Shown here: positions 26,001 to 39,076 of the stretch, in pieces
How the letters are laid out: every line of letters begins with the position of its first letter
Numbering within the stretch: position 1 is the first letter of the stretch
Assembly (NCBI GenBank): GCA_963513935.1
Contig: OY740768.1
Span: 65,142,786 to 65,206,785, forward strand
Length of the DNA stretch: 64,000 bases
Direction of reading: 5' to 3'
Source: Aphrophora alni
Taxonomy: Eukaryota > Arthropoda > Insecta > Hemiptera > Aphrophoridae
Program-made: the position numbers and the translations under genes
The notes under the pieces: model-generated
Databases searched by the model: none
Told to the model about the DNA's origin: nothing
The model's input: only the letters and a program-made list of their open reading frames with translations

Positions 26001-28674
26001 GCAAGTTGGTTTAAATCGGTAAAAAAAAAAAAGAAAAAAGTCAACGGAGTTGTCCATGATATAAAAAAATCAGACTTTTTAAAATGTTTTTTTTTTATTT
26101 CATTCAAATTTTGGACAATGTTAAAATTAATGTTCCAAACCAGTATGCCAAATTTCAAGTAAAAGAAAATGAAAGTTCAGGAATAATTGGTGAAAAACTA
26201 AAACAAATCTTCATCACCGTAATTAAATTGTCTATTTCAACTACAGTAATACGATTTACACTTAGGTACCAACCTATCTCGCATAAAAAAGTACATGGAG
26301 TAAAATTGAGTAATCAAGAAAATATCATTTGTTTTCATTTCCAACTATGGGTAAGAAGTTGAAGTGCATTTAAGAGGTGATGGCGACGTAGGGCTATATG
26401 TTTTTGGTTTGTACTTGTTTTTGTGGATGAGTGTTTGGTTATTGCTATGTTCTTGCAATGTGTATTTTTCGTGTCTTTTTTAAAAAAAGTTTAAAAGGAA
26501 AATATCATGTTGTATTTCAACATTTTAGGTGTGCACCACAATCCTCAGATAGTGTTCATGAAATAGCATAAATGCCATTAGCCGCACCTAAATATTATAG
26601 GTACGTATTCTAAATATTAGATTTGTTACAGAAACATTATTGTTAAACATGTATCCATTAATTATACTGTACACGGGTACTAGACTTGCATAATAAACCC
26701 AAGCGTAGGTCTATCAGTAGCCCTGTATGTTAATACAGTTTAATTTAGATGCACGAACTATGATCCAATCACTAAATAATAACTCACTTTTCTATCCTAG
26801 GCACAGACCGGTCTGACAAATAGCTGTATAAATCAAACCGAGTTATGTTGAGTAATACAAGATATACAATCATGCTTCTGCACTTTATATTTATTCATGT
26901 TTTGTTTCATAGCTCTTCATATTATCCGTGTAAAAAAATACATATACATTTTCAAAATATATAAATGTGATCAATTTAGTTACAATTTGAAGTATTTTTT
27001 GTTATCGTTTTGTTAAAGTCGCAAAAATGGAAGCGAACTATCAGTTTTACAATATATATATTTTTTAATCAAGTCTTTGTTATTAATGTTGAAGAAAACA
27101 CAATATACCTTTTCAGAAGTAGAATTCAATAGTTAAAGCTTAGAAATACTGAAACAGCTATTTTTTGTTATAAGATCTAAATATTTCTCTAAAGTAGTAC
27201 ACAATTGTTTAGGTATCGTCACAGTATTGTAGCCGAAAAATAATGATTTTTGAGTAAACTAAAATAATTAGTTTTTTTAATGATTGATCGTGTTTTTTTC
27301 TGATTTTGGGAGCTAAGGTTGCACACGAACAATTTCAAAATATCGCCTGAATTTTTTTCATTAAAACATTTCTAAAAACAAATCAATACTACAATTGATG
27401 AGTGTTCCTAAATTTTCCATATTATTTTCCTTTATTTGCTCATCTCAACCACTTTTTTTAAACTGATCACGATTTTGTTATTAACTCATCCCTTTAGGCG
27501 GAGCTAATTTTGCACAGCTAATTTTTGTTTTCTTTGGGTTGAAATGATGAACGATAGTTATTGCAAGCCTTCCAAAGTTTTGTTAAACTTTCATACTTTC
27601 ATAAAAAGCTACACAAACCATTGTTTTGTTTTTCTCTTCTTTATTGCTCAATAATTTCTTTTTCTAAAGTTGGTTATACTGATACAAAACAGTAGACAGT
27701 AGGGTACATCAGCAGAACACTACTACATGTATGTTTTAAAAATTTTAAATAAAGTTTTTATATTAAAATTTGTTCAAAATCGTACTTTTTAGTGGTTTTT
27801 GCACTTTTCACAGGATCAAAATAAGACAGAACCATGATTTTTTTTTCAGCGGTAAGATGGATGTTTTATACATATTTTCACATAGGGAAAATCTATCTTG
27901 TTATAAAAAACATTATTAAAAATAGATAAAATCAAAAAAGCCTGTGTTAAAATATGAGGAACAAATCTTTGAAAAAATACAACTTTATTTTTATTAGATT
28001 TGAAGTGTATTTTAATTACATTGTAACAGGTAGGGATTAATAAGTCTCGCTTAATTTGACTTCATAAAGTGTTTTTTTGAAGATTAATATTTTTATTAAT
28101 TTACCTACGTCAGAACAGCTAAATGAATTTTTCAAATTCTCTTGTTTAAGAATGTTAATAAATGTAAAAAAAAAAAAAAAAAAAAAAAAAATCAATCTTT
28201 CTAGATGCCATGACATTTTAATAACACCCAGCTTCCCTGAGCTCCTTTGTGTATTGAACAAGAAAGTATCACTAAATTTAAATAACAACAATTAATTTAA
28301 GTTTTTAAAATATCTGTACAGCATCACTAGTAATTCTTGATTACACGTCAGAACTTATTACAGTTTCAAGATTCACTGAATCTATATTCTGTATAAATTA
28401 AATACAATTTCACCTTCATAAATTGCGTTTACCTACAAACATCACTTTAAATTATAAAATCACATTTAACGGACAAATTTTAAATGTAAGTATTGATTAA
28501 AATATCACGAAATGTGTTCCACCGGAAAAATGTCAACTAGATTGTTTGATTGTGGCACTACATAGGTTGAATTTGCAATATGTGTATTTATTTTATGTCG
28601 GTTACACGTGTGTGCAAATAAATTTATCACCGGAGACGATAATAAAGAAAATAAGTATTAACCTGTCTTTGCCA
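26001..28674. other. No gene recognised
   Basis: AT-rich sequence with a 26-bp A tract at 28166-28191. A 92-codon plus-strand frame at 26084-26362 has no recognisable domain. I see no splice-flanked coding exon here. Confidence 0.55.
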
Positions 28675-28930
28675 CGCTACTTGTTATTCGCGGTGTACCG
28701 TTATTGGAGCAACTACTAAAATCATTCATGTCATTTTAGAATAAGCAATGAAATTTAACATTTTATAGTTTAGTATGAAGGTAATAAAACATTGTTTATA
28801 CGTTCTTAAAATAGCTACAGCCATAAGCAGATTATTTTTAAATACAGAACAAATAAGACACTGGTTTCAATCATGAACCTTCAAAATTCACACAAAAAGT
28901 GTTTTTCAATGTTTACTGTCTAAAAGGTTG
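28675..28930 (+). repeat. Dispersed repeat family G, copy 2
   Basis: Diverged copy of the repeat at 19985-20280 (shared TCATGTCA, AATTTAACATT, AATCATGAACC or AATCATGAAAC and TTCAAAATTCAC phrases). Confidence 0.65.
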
Positions 28931-29679
28931 TACTAATTTTGCTCATTTAAGTCAAAATTCATATATTGATTAATATCAATACGTTAATTTTGTTTTTTAA
29001 ATCTTAAATTTAGGCTTTTTCTAAAAATTTCCGCGTACTTCCTACAAGACTAAACCATAAAATATTTACTTCTCCAATAAACTTCTAGCAATTTTAAAAC
29101 ATTAAAAAACACACATCACAATACGTCTGGTATTTATTAGTGAGACAAATTACAAAGAATTCATACATAATTAAGAACTGAAATCAGTTCTTAATAAAAG
29201 AGCAAATTTTGATTGAAGTACGGAATGACAAGTGGTAAAAGTAAAAAATATTCGACATGAACCTTGATTTGCTGATAAGACGCAAATTTTGTTTGTTGTA
29301 ATTTGTACAACCGCTCTATTGCTAACTGTATTAACACATACAAATCGCCAAACGACACCTAAATAAGATCTTAGACTATAAGTTCATATAGGATCTAGAT
29401 CATAACAACTATCGAAATCCATTTCAAATGGCAAACTTTTAGGAACTATTACAATATATTTTCTAAATAACAATTACGCTCACAATTTGTAAAATCTAAT
29501 AAAAGTTAAATCCTCAAATTGAACTAAAAATGTCTGTAACTAAGTTCTTTTTTCTCTTTAACTTCTATTTTCTTCTAGTATTGAGCTTATATTACATACA
29601 ATTTTGTGATAAGTTCCTAATGTTACAACACCATTTAGATATTATTTATTGCAAATTCGAATGTTGAGCAAAATGAACT
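28931..29679. other. No gene recognised
   Basis: AT-rich sequence up to the start of the GC-richer LTR. Nothing identified. Confidence 0.5.
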
Positions 29680-31294
29680 GTTTTGGGACGTTGTAGGATT
29701 AACACGAGAAAAGTTGTTAACGTCACCACCAAGGGAACTAGTTCACCCGACTAGTTTCCCACAACTTACACGGCAAAACCAGCCAACGCCACCCAACACT
29801 GCCAATCTCACACACATCGCACGTCGAGATTGGCTCGCTTCTCGGTAAACTAAAACAATGGACAGCTTATTGTCTAGGATCAACCAATCCTAGGCAAGCT
29901 AAGCTACAAGCTAGCAGAGCCAAAGTTGTATAAGTAACCATTCAAAAAAGACAAAATCAACACATCTCCTCCGGGAGACCTGCGGTGAAGACCGACAACA
30001 CATCACCTCCAGCAACTACCAGCAACTACATCACTTCTAGACACCATCAACAACACTTCTCCTTACGCGAACTCACAGGGACCATCTCTCACACGGTCTC
30101 CTTACGCGAGATCAAGAGACCTCGCACACATACACTTCTCACTAACGGTGAAGATCTACCAGAGATCATCTCTCCCAGGGTCTCCTTACGCGAAACCAAG
30201 AACCCCTCACATCACACACCAAGGACATCTCTCAAGCGACCAGTCGCCTTCACTGGCCCACACGCACTCACAAGCTCACACAAACACTTTTGCTGTCACC
30301 TGCCACATTCCAACGCTGTTCAACCTCATACACGTTTTGGATTATTTCTTGCACCACCTGACTCCTGCTCTCACTCCACAGATCGACGCTTCTTCAAGAC
30401 TCACCCTGTGGCCTCCCGTATGGGAAATTAAACGGAAAAATCCGGGCAACGGCAGCACTTGCTTCACCCTAGTCGCCTCCTGAAAAGGAAATTGTAGGTG
30501 CTTTGGCGCCGGCGATTGTGGGTGAACATCCATCACAGAGGCCAGATCACACCCTACCTCTCCTCACCTAACCTAAGACCGACTGGCCCTTTTCAGGGCT
30601 ACCAAGAGTGCGGTATTACTTTCACCACTCCACGCACAAAGTCCTCGAAACCTTCCCGAGACCATAATCCTATCGCTACCTTCCTATATAGGTGTACAAA
30701 TCTGAAAAGATCCTGCGCAGAACCAATTCTCAGGAGTTGCCTCGCGCACGCAGAGGGGAGGTGGCGGGGAGTACACTCGCACGGTGGTGGGGATTAGTCA
30801 CTGTACGACTTTCGTGCTTTTCAGTGCCACTGTCCTTGTCTGTGCTTCAATAATTATGTACGTTTTATTTGGAAATTCGGTTGATTTATTTGTATATACG
30901 AATATTGAAGACATATTATGTTCATATGTTTTTCATGAGTATAATTTTAAATTATATGTAGCCAAAATGAACAATAAAACACAAGTAATCACAATAACAA
31001 TAAATAATAAATTCTAAACGGAATAAACCCCCAGAGCATATATAAAAAATTTAAATCAACAGGATAGTTTTCTAATTGAATCCAGGCAGTGACAGCTCAA
31101 CATACAGGCAAGATGTCCCCTCCACCGACACATCTCTCAGCCAGTCCCTACCTGCGTGGACCAAGCAGACAAGTGGCTCTATTCTAATTTGTACACCTAT
31201 ACCAGTTGCTACCCGGCACGACTAAACCTACTTCAGGGCCAACTCCTCGTCCCCTGCAGCCCTCTTCCTCTCCCACTCATCTGACACTACGTCA
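29680..31294 (+). mobile_element. Long LTR of a retrotransposon (single LTR seen)
   Basis: A block clearly richer in G+C than its surroundings ends in ...ACTACGTCA at 31294, two bases before a tRNA-Lys primer-binding site. This is the expected junction of a 5' LTR with its internal region. The left end is uncertain: candidate TG starts lie near 29679 and 29692. Inside are three copies of TCTCCTTACGCGA (about 30058, 30099 and 30179), a TATATAGG near 30685 and several AATAAA sites (30970-31030). Long LTRs with a lysine-tRNA site occur in the Osvaldo/Ulysses group of insect Ty3/gypsy elements, so that group is a reasonable guess. The 148-codon frame at 29985-30431 shows no gag-like feature. No second LTR or pol gene is in the window. 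Confidence 0.72.
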
Positions 31295-31296
31295 TT

Positions 31297-31314
31297 TGGC
31301 GCCCAACGTGGGGG
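31297..31314 (+). promoter_or_regulatory. tRNA-Lys primer-binding site
   Basis: TGGCGCCCAACGTGGGGG matches the complement of the 3' end of animal lysine tRNA at 17 of 18 positions (last base G instead of C). It would prime minus-strand DNA synthesis of the retroelement whose LTR ends at 31294. Confidence 0.85.
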
Positions 31315-32621
31315 CAACAATTATCAACACACAACCTGACCGTCAAAGTTATCAAAATACAATTTTTAAAAATTAAAAAATTGGTCACCATTTTGAAACT
31401 TACAAACTAACGTGTTCATTGATTTGTTACACCGAGATTATATAACAAATTTTAATAAAGCGGACCATAATTGCGACCTCTAAAAGGTTTACTAAACAGT
31501 TCAAAATTTTCTAAAAAATTTCATAACCTCGTAGTTTTCTAGAAAAGTATAATATTGCTAAAATATCACTAATATCAATAACAAAAAGAATTAAGTTTAA
31601 CAAAAAATTCTTAACAATTGTGTTAAAAAAAGAGAAAGAATACAATCTGTTCTGAGAAGAAAGTTGTCACTAAAGTGTCGTGAACTTGTAACAATTTAAT
31701 ACAGTGAAACGGCGATATTAATGGCGCTTCATGCTTGTTGGATTAATTTAAACAGAAAACCGTCCAAGGATAGTGAACTTCAGAAGACCAGCGCTGCGCC
31801 TAGAAACACTTCAGCTGTAATGACGCTATGTTTAAATTAGAGGTTTCCGCCTGTGGATTTTTGCTCACTTCACATAATAACTGTTTTTATACAACAGTTT
31901 TGTTAAATACAATTTAAATGCTTTCTATAAATCATTATTAGACACGCTATCGTTTGTTCTTTCCTATTCTATCGATCTCTTTTTATTCCGTGTAGGAAGT
32001 TAGTTGGTCATACGGTTTACACTTTGTAAAAGTATGGCAGGAGATGTCATATTCTTAATATTATAAACTAATAATAATTTCCATATTACTTCATGAAGGA
32101 GTCAAATACAAAACCACGAAAAGATAATATAGATCATAGAATCCAGACTTCTTTAAAAGGGGAATAGACCTAACCTAATTCTTTTATGTATAACATATAC
32201 AATCGTATTTTTAGTAAAGTTATACCAATTTGAAAGATTATTGGAAGTTTTATGGAATAAAAGTATTTGAAATAAAAACTAAATGGATTTTAAGGATCAT
32301 TAAAGTTGAAGAATTTAAACTCTGGAGTAAGGTTTAATGCATGCCTAGAATGATGAAAATAAGTCGATTGGAAACGAAAATTATTAAAAATTTCAAAATG
32401 TCAACAGTAAACATTGCATCTTTGAAGTTTTAATAGACTTAAATAAAACATCCCTGCGTCGCGACGTAACACAACACTATTCATAGACATAGTGACAATA
32501 AATAATACCAAGGCTACTGTACACTTATATTAATTTCAGGGAAACGTTACGCGTTATGGTATTTGAATTGGGGTTGTGATTTTCCATTCATTTGGATCAC
32601 GAAGTAATAAATATTTACCTC
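31315..32621. other. Sequence after the primer-binding site, no gag/pol visible
   Basis: If the retroelement were complete, this would be its leader and gag. It is AT-rich with stops in all frames and no CCHC knuckle or protease motif. Either the element is deleted or non-autonomous, or the internal part ends soon after the primer site and the rest is host DNA. Confidence 0.5.
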
Positions 32622-35600
32622 TACTCATCGTTATACTCAATGTTATACTATGTAAAGCGTGGAGTGCTTAATGACTGCTGCACCACTCTCCACCAATGTG
32701 ACTGGGTGGAAGTGTAAACGTTACGACTACTGTTTATATTTTACTGTACTCATCGTTATACTTATATAAAGCGTGGATTGCTTAATGACTGCTGCACCAC
32801 TCTCCACCAATGTGACTGGGTGGAAGTGTAAACGTTATGACTACTGTTTATATTTTACTGTACTCATCGTTATACTTATATAAAGCGTGGATTGCTTAAT
32901 GACTGCTGCACCACTCTCCACCAAAGTGACTGGGTGGAAGTGTAAACGTTACGACTACTGTTTATATTTTACTGTACTCATCGTTATACGTATATAAAGC
33001 GTGGATTGCTTAATGACTGCTGCACCACTCTCCACCAAAGTGACTGGGTGGAAGTGTAAACGTTACGACTACTGTTTATATTTTACTGTACTCATCGTTA
33101 TACTTATATAAAGCGTGGATTGCTTAATGACTGCTGCACCACTCTCCACCAATGTGACTGGGTGGAAGTGTAAACGTTACGACTACTGTTTATATTTTAC
33201 TGTACTCATCGTTATACGTATATAAAGCGTGGACTGCTTAATGACTGCTGCACCACTCTCCACCAAAGTGACTGGGTGGAAGTGTAAACGTTACGACTAC
33301 TGTTTATATTTTACTGTACTCATCTTTATACTTATATAAAGCATGGATTGCTTAATGACTGCTGCACCACTCTCCACCAAAGTGACTGGGTGGAAGTGTA
33401 AACGTTACGACTACTGTTTATATTTTACTGTACTCATCGTTATACGTATATAAAGCGTGGATTGCTTAATGACTGCTGCACCACTCTCCACCAATGTGAC
33501 TGGGTGGAAGTGTAAACGTTACGACTACTGTTTATATTTTACTGTACTCATCGTTATACTTATATAAAGCGTGGAGTGCTTAATGACTGCTGCACCACTC
33601 TCCACCAATGTGACTGGGTGGAAGTGTAAACGTTACGACTACTGTTTATATTTTACTGTACTCATCGTTATACTTATATAAAGCGTGGAGTGCTTAATGA
33701 CTGCTGCACCACTCTCCACCAATGTGACTGGGTGGAAGTGTAAACGTTACGACTACTGTTTATATTTTACTGTACTCATCGTTATACTTATATAAAGCGT
33801 GGATTGCTTAATGACTGCTGCACCACTCTCCACCAATGTGACTGGGTGGAAGTGTAAACGTTACGACTACTGTTTATATTTTACTGTACTCATCGTTATA
33901 CTTATATAAAGCGTGGATTGCTTAATGACTGCTGCACCACTCTCCACCAATGTGACTGGGTGGAAGTGTAAACGTTACGACTACTGTTTATATTTTACTG
34001 TACTCATCGTTATACTTATATAAAGCGTGGATTGCTTAATGACTGCTGCACCACTCTCCACCAATGTGACTGGGTGGAAGTGTAAACGTTACGACTACTG
34101 TTTATATTTTACTGTACTCATCGTTATACGTATTTAAAGCGTGGAGTGCTTAATGACTGCTGCACCACTCTCCACCAATGTGACTGGGTGGAAGTGTAAA
34201 CGTTACGACTACTGTTTATATTTTACTGTACTCATCGTTATACTTATATAAAGCGTGGATTGCTTAATGACTGCTGCACCACTCTCCACCAATGTGACTG
34301 GGTGGAAGTGTAAACGTTACGACTACTGTTTATATTTTACTGTACTCATCGTTATACGTATATAAAGCGTGGACTGCTTAATGACTGCTGCACCACTCTC
34401 CACCAAAGTGATTGGGTGGAAGTGTAAACGTTACGACTACTGTTTATATTTTACTGTACTCATCTTTATACTTATATAAAGCATGGATTGCTTAATGACT
34501 GCTGCACCACTCTCCACCAATGTGACTGGGTGGAAGTGTAAACGTTACGACTACTGTTTATATTTTACTGTACTCATCGTTATACTTATATAAAGCGTGG
34601 AGTGCTTAATGACTGCTGCACCACTCTCCACCAATGTGACTGGGTGGAAGTGTAAACGTTACGACTACTGTTTATATTTTACTGTACTCATCGTTATACT
34701 TATATAAAGCGTGGATTGCTTAATGACTGCTGCACCACTCTCCACCAAAGTGACTGGGTGGAAGTGTAAACGTTACGACTACTGTTTATATTTTACTGTA
34801 CTCATCGTTATACGTATATAAAGCGTGGATTGCTTAATGACTGCTGCACCACTCTCCACCAAAGTGATTGGGTGGAAGTGTAAACGTTACGACTACTGTT
34901 TATATTTTACTGTACTCATCGTTATACTTATATAAAGCGTGGATTGCTTAATGACTGCTGCACCACTCTCCACCAAAGTGACTGGGTGGAAGTGTAAACG
35001 TTACGACTACTGTTTATATTTTACTGTACTCATCGTTATACTTATATAAAGCGTGGATTGCTTAATGACTGCTGCACCACTCTCCACCAATGTGACTGGG
35101 TGGAAGTGTAAACGTTACGACTACTGTTTATATTTTACTGTACTCATCGTTATACTTATATAAAGCGTGGATTGCTTAATGACTGCTGCACCACTCTCCA
35201 CCAAAGTGACTGGGTGGAAGTGTAAACGTTACGACTACTGTTTATATTTTACTGTACTCATCGTTATACTTATATAAAGCGTGGATTGCTTAATGACTGC
35301 TGCACCACTCTCCACCAAAGTGATTGGGTGGAAGTGTAAACGTTACGACTACTGTTTATATTTTACTGTACTCATCTTTATACTTATATAAAGCATGGAT
35401 TGCTTAATGACTGCTGCACCACTCTCCACCAATGTGACTGGGTGGAAGTGTAAACGTTACGACTACTGTTTATATTTTACTGTACTCATCGTTATACGTA
35501 TATAAAGCGTGGATTGCTTAATGACTGCTGCACCACTCTCCACCAATGTGACTGGGTGGAAGTGTAAACGTTACGACTACTGTTTATATTTTACTGTACT

Positions 35601-38600
35601 CATCTTTATACTTATATAAAGCATGGATTGCTTAATGACTGCTGCACCACTCTCCACCAATGTGACTGGGTGGAAGTGTAAACGTTACGACTACTGTTTA
35701 TATTTTACTGTACTCATCGTTATACGTATATAAAGCGTGGATTGCTTAATGACTGCTGCACCACTCTCCACCAATGTGACTGGGTGGAAGTGTAAACGTT
35801 ACGACTACTGTTTATATTTTACTGTACTCATCGTTATACTTATATAAAGCGTGGATTGCTTAATGACTGCCGCACCACTCTCCACCAAAGTGACTGGGTG
35901 GAAGTGTAAACGTTACGACTACTGTTTATATTTTACTGTACTCATCGTTATACGTATATAAAGCGTGGATTGCTTAATGACTGCTGCACCACTCTCCACC
36001 AATGTGACTGGGTGGAAGTGTAAACGTTACGACTACTGTTTATATTTTACTGTACTCATCGTTATACGTATATAAAGCGTGGATTGCTTAATGACTGCCG
36101 CACCACTCTCCACCAAAGTGACTGGGTGGAAGTGTAAACGTTACGACTACTGTTTATATTTTACTGTACTCATCGTTATACGTATATAAAGCGTGGATTG
36201 CTTAATGACTGCTGCACCACTCTCCACCAATGTGACTGGGTGGAAGTGTAAACGTTACGACTACTGTTTATATTTTACTGTACTCATCGTTATACGTATA
36301 TAAAGCGTGGATTGCTTAATGACTGCTGCACCACTCTCCACCAATGTGACTGGGTGGAAGTGTAAACGTTACGACTACTGTTTATATTTTACTGTACTCA
36401 TCGTTATACGTATTTAAAGCGTGGAGTGCTTAATGACTGCTGCACCACTCTCCACCAATGTGACTGGGTGGAAGTGTAAACGTTACGACTACTGTTTATA
36501 TTTTACTGTACTCATCGTTATACTTATATAAAGCGTGGATTGCTTAATGACTGCTGCACCACTCTCCACCAATGTGACTGGGTGGAAGTGTAAACGTTAC
36601 GACTACTGTTTATATTTTACTGTACTCATCGTTATACGTATATAAAGCGTGGACTGCTTAATGACTGCTGCACCACTCTCCACCAAAGTGATTGGGTGGA
36701 AGTGTAAACGTTACGACTACTGTTTATATTTTACTGTACTCATCTTTATACTTATATAAAGCATGGATTGCTTAATGACTGCTGCACCACTCTCCACCAA
36801 TGTGACTGGGTGGAAGTGTAAACGTTACGACTACTGTTTATATTTTACTGTACTCATCGTTATACGTATATAAAGCGTGGATTGCTTAATGACTGCCGCA
36901 CCACTCTCCACCAAAGTGACTGGGTGGAAGTGTAAACGTTACGACTACTGTTTATATTTTACTGTACTCATCGTTATACTTATATAAAGCGTGGATTGCT
37001 TAATGACTGCTGCACCACTCTCCACCAATGTGACTGGGTGGAAGTGTAAACGTTACGACTACTGTTTATATTTTACTGTACTCATCGTTATACTTATATA
37101 AAGCGTGGATTGCTTAATGACTGCTGCACCACTCTCCACCAATGTGACTGGGTGGAAGTGTAAACGTTACGACTACTGTTTATATTTTACTGTACTCATC
37201 GTTATACTTATATAAAGCGTGGATTGCTTAATGACTGCTGCACCACTCTCCACCAATGTGACTGGGTGGAAGTGTAAACGTTACGACTACTGTTTATATT
37301 TTACTGTACTCATCGTTATACTTATATAAAGCGTGGATTGCTTAATGACTGCCGCACCACTCTCCACCAAAGTGACTGGGTGGAAGTGTAAACGTTACGA
37401 CTACTGTTTATATTTTACTGTACTCATCGTTATACGTATATTAAGCGTGGATTGCTTAATGACTGCTGCACCACTCTCCACCAATGTGACTGGGTGGAAG
37501 TGTAAACGTTACGACTACTGTTTATATTTTACTGTACTCATCGTTATACTTATATAAAGCGTGGATTGCTTAATGACTGCTGCACCACTCTCCACCAATG
37601 TGACTGGGTGGAAGTGTAAACGTTACGACTACTGTTTATATTTTACTGTACTCATCGTTATACTTATATAAAGCGTGGATTGCTTAATGACTGCCGCACC
37701 ACTCTCCACCAAAGTGACTGGGTGGAAGTGTAAACGTTACGACTACTGTTTATATTTTACTGTACTCATCGTTATACTTATATAAAGCGTGGATTGCTTA
37801 ATGACTGCTGCACCACTCTCCACCAATGTGACTGGGTGGAAGTGTAAACGTTACGACTACTGTTTATATTTTACTGTACTCATCGTTATACTTATATAAA
37901 GCGTGGATTGCTTAATGACTGCTGCACCACTCTCCACCAATGTGACTGGGTGGAAGTGTAAACGTTACGACTACTGTTTATATTTTACTGTACTCATCGT
38001 TATACTTATATAAAGCGTGGATTGCTTAATGACTGCTGCACCACTCTCCACCAATGTGACTGGGTGGAAGTGTAAACGTTACGACTACTGTTTATATTTT
38101 ACTGTACTCATCGTTATACTTATATAAAGCGTGGATTGCTTAATGACTGCTGCACCACTCTCCACCAATGTGACTGGGTGGAAGTGTAAACGTTACGACT
38201 ACTGTTTATATTTTACTGTACTCATCGTTATACTTATATAAAGCGTGGATTGCTTAATGACTGCTGCACCACTCTCCACCAATGTGACTGGGTGGAAGTG
38301 TAAACGTTACGACTACTGTTTATATTTTACTGTACTCATCGTTATACTTATATAAAGCGTGGATTGCTTAATGACTGCTGCACCACTCTCCACCAATGTG
38401 ACTGGGTGGAAGTGTAAACGTTACGACTACTGTTTATATTTTACTGTACTCATCGTTATACTTATATAAAGCGTGGATTGCTTAATGACTGCTGCACCAC
38501 TCTCCACCAATGTGACTGGGTGGAAGTGTAAACGTTACGACTACTGTTTATATTTTACTGTACTCATCGTTATACTTATATAAAGCGTGGATTGCTTAAT

Positions 38601-38901
38601 GACTGCTGCACCACTCTCCACCAATGTGACTGGGTGGAAGTGTAAACGTTACGACTACTGTTTATATTTTACTGTACTCATCGTTATACTTATATAAAGC
38701 GTGGATTGCTTAATGACTGCTGCACCACACTCCACCAATGTGAGTGGGTGGAAGTGTAAACGTTACGACTACTGTTTATATTTTACTGTACTCATCTTTA
38801 TACGTATATAAAGCGTGGATTGCTTAATGACTGCTGCACCACTCTCCACCAATGTGAGTGGGTGGAAGTGTAAACGTTACGACTACTGTTTATATTTTAC
38901 T
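32622..38901 (+). repeat. 114-bp satellite array, about 55 units
   Basis: A partial unit (32622-32656) precedes full units starting at 32657. The unit start GCGTGG recurs every 114 bp; the start at 38813 is exactly 54 x 114 bp later, so there is no net length change across the array. The last unit breaks off at 38901. Each unit carries a hairpin, CACT-C-TCCACC / GGTGGA-AGTG (10-bp stem, one bulged C, loop AATGTGACTG), and a TATATAAAG motif. Substitutions define subtypes: CCAATGTG/CCAAAGTG, TACTTATA/TACGTATA, GGATTGC/GGAGTGC/GGACTGC, GCGTGG/GCATGG and GACTGC/GACTGCC. A block of about five units at 34016-34575 is repeated exactly at 36296-36855, 20 units away. Units between about 37.8 and 38.7 kb are nearly uniform. 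Confidence 0.99.
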
Positions 38902-39041
38902 CTTAATTCACATTGATGTATCATGAAAGTTATATTAAGTGGTTGAGAGGAAATCTAAGATACAAAAAAGAGCGCCTGTTACGTAAATAATAATTTATTG
39001 GACATTTTGAATCGCTAAGATATTTGAAAAGGTTTATTAAA

Positions 39042-39076
<35 letters not shown>

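Noticed and set aside
29985..30536. Open frames of 60-150 codons in the GC-richer block, considered as gag or a host gene
   Set aside because: They lie inside the LTR, overlap each other in different frames and strands, and show no recognisable motif.
31297..31314. Possible tRNA-Lys gene
   Set aside because: Only the 18-base complement of the tRNA 3' end is present, with no cloverleaf; it is a primer-binding site.
32622..38901. CRISPR array
   Set aside because: The 114-bp units are contiguous and nearly identical, with no unique spacers, in a eukaryotic context.
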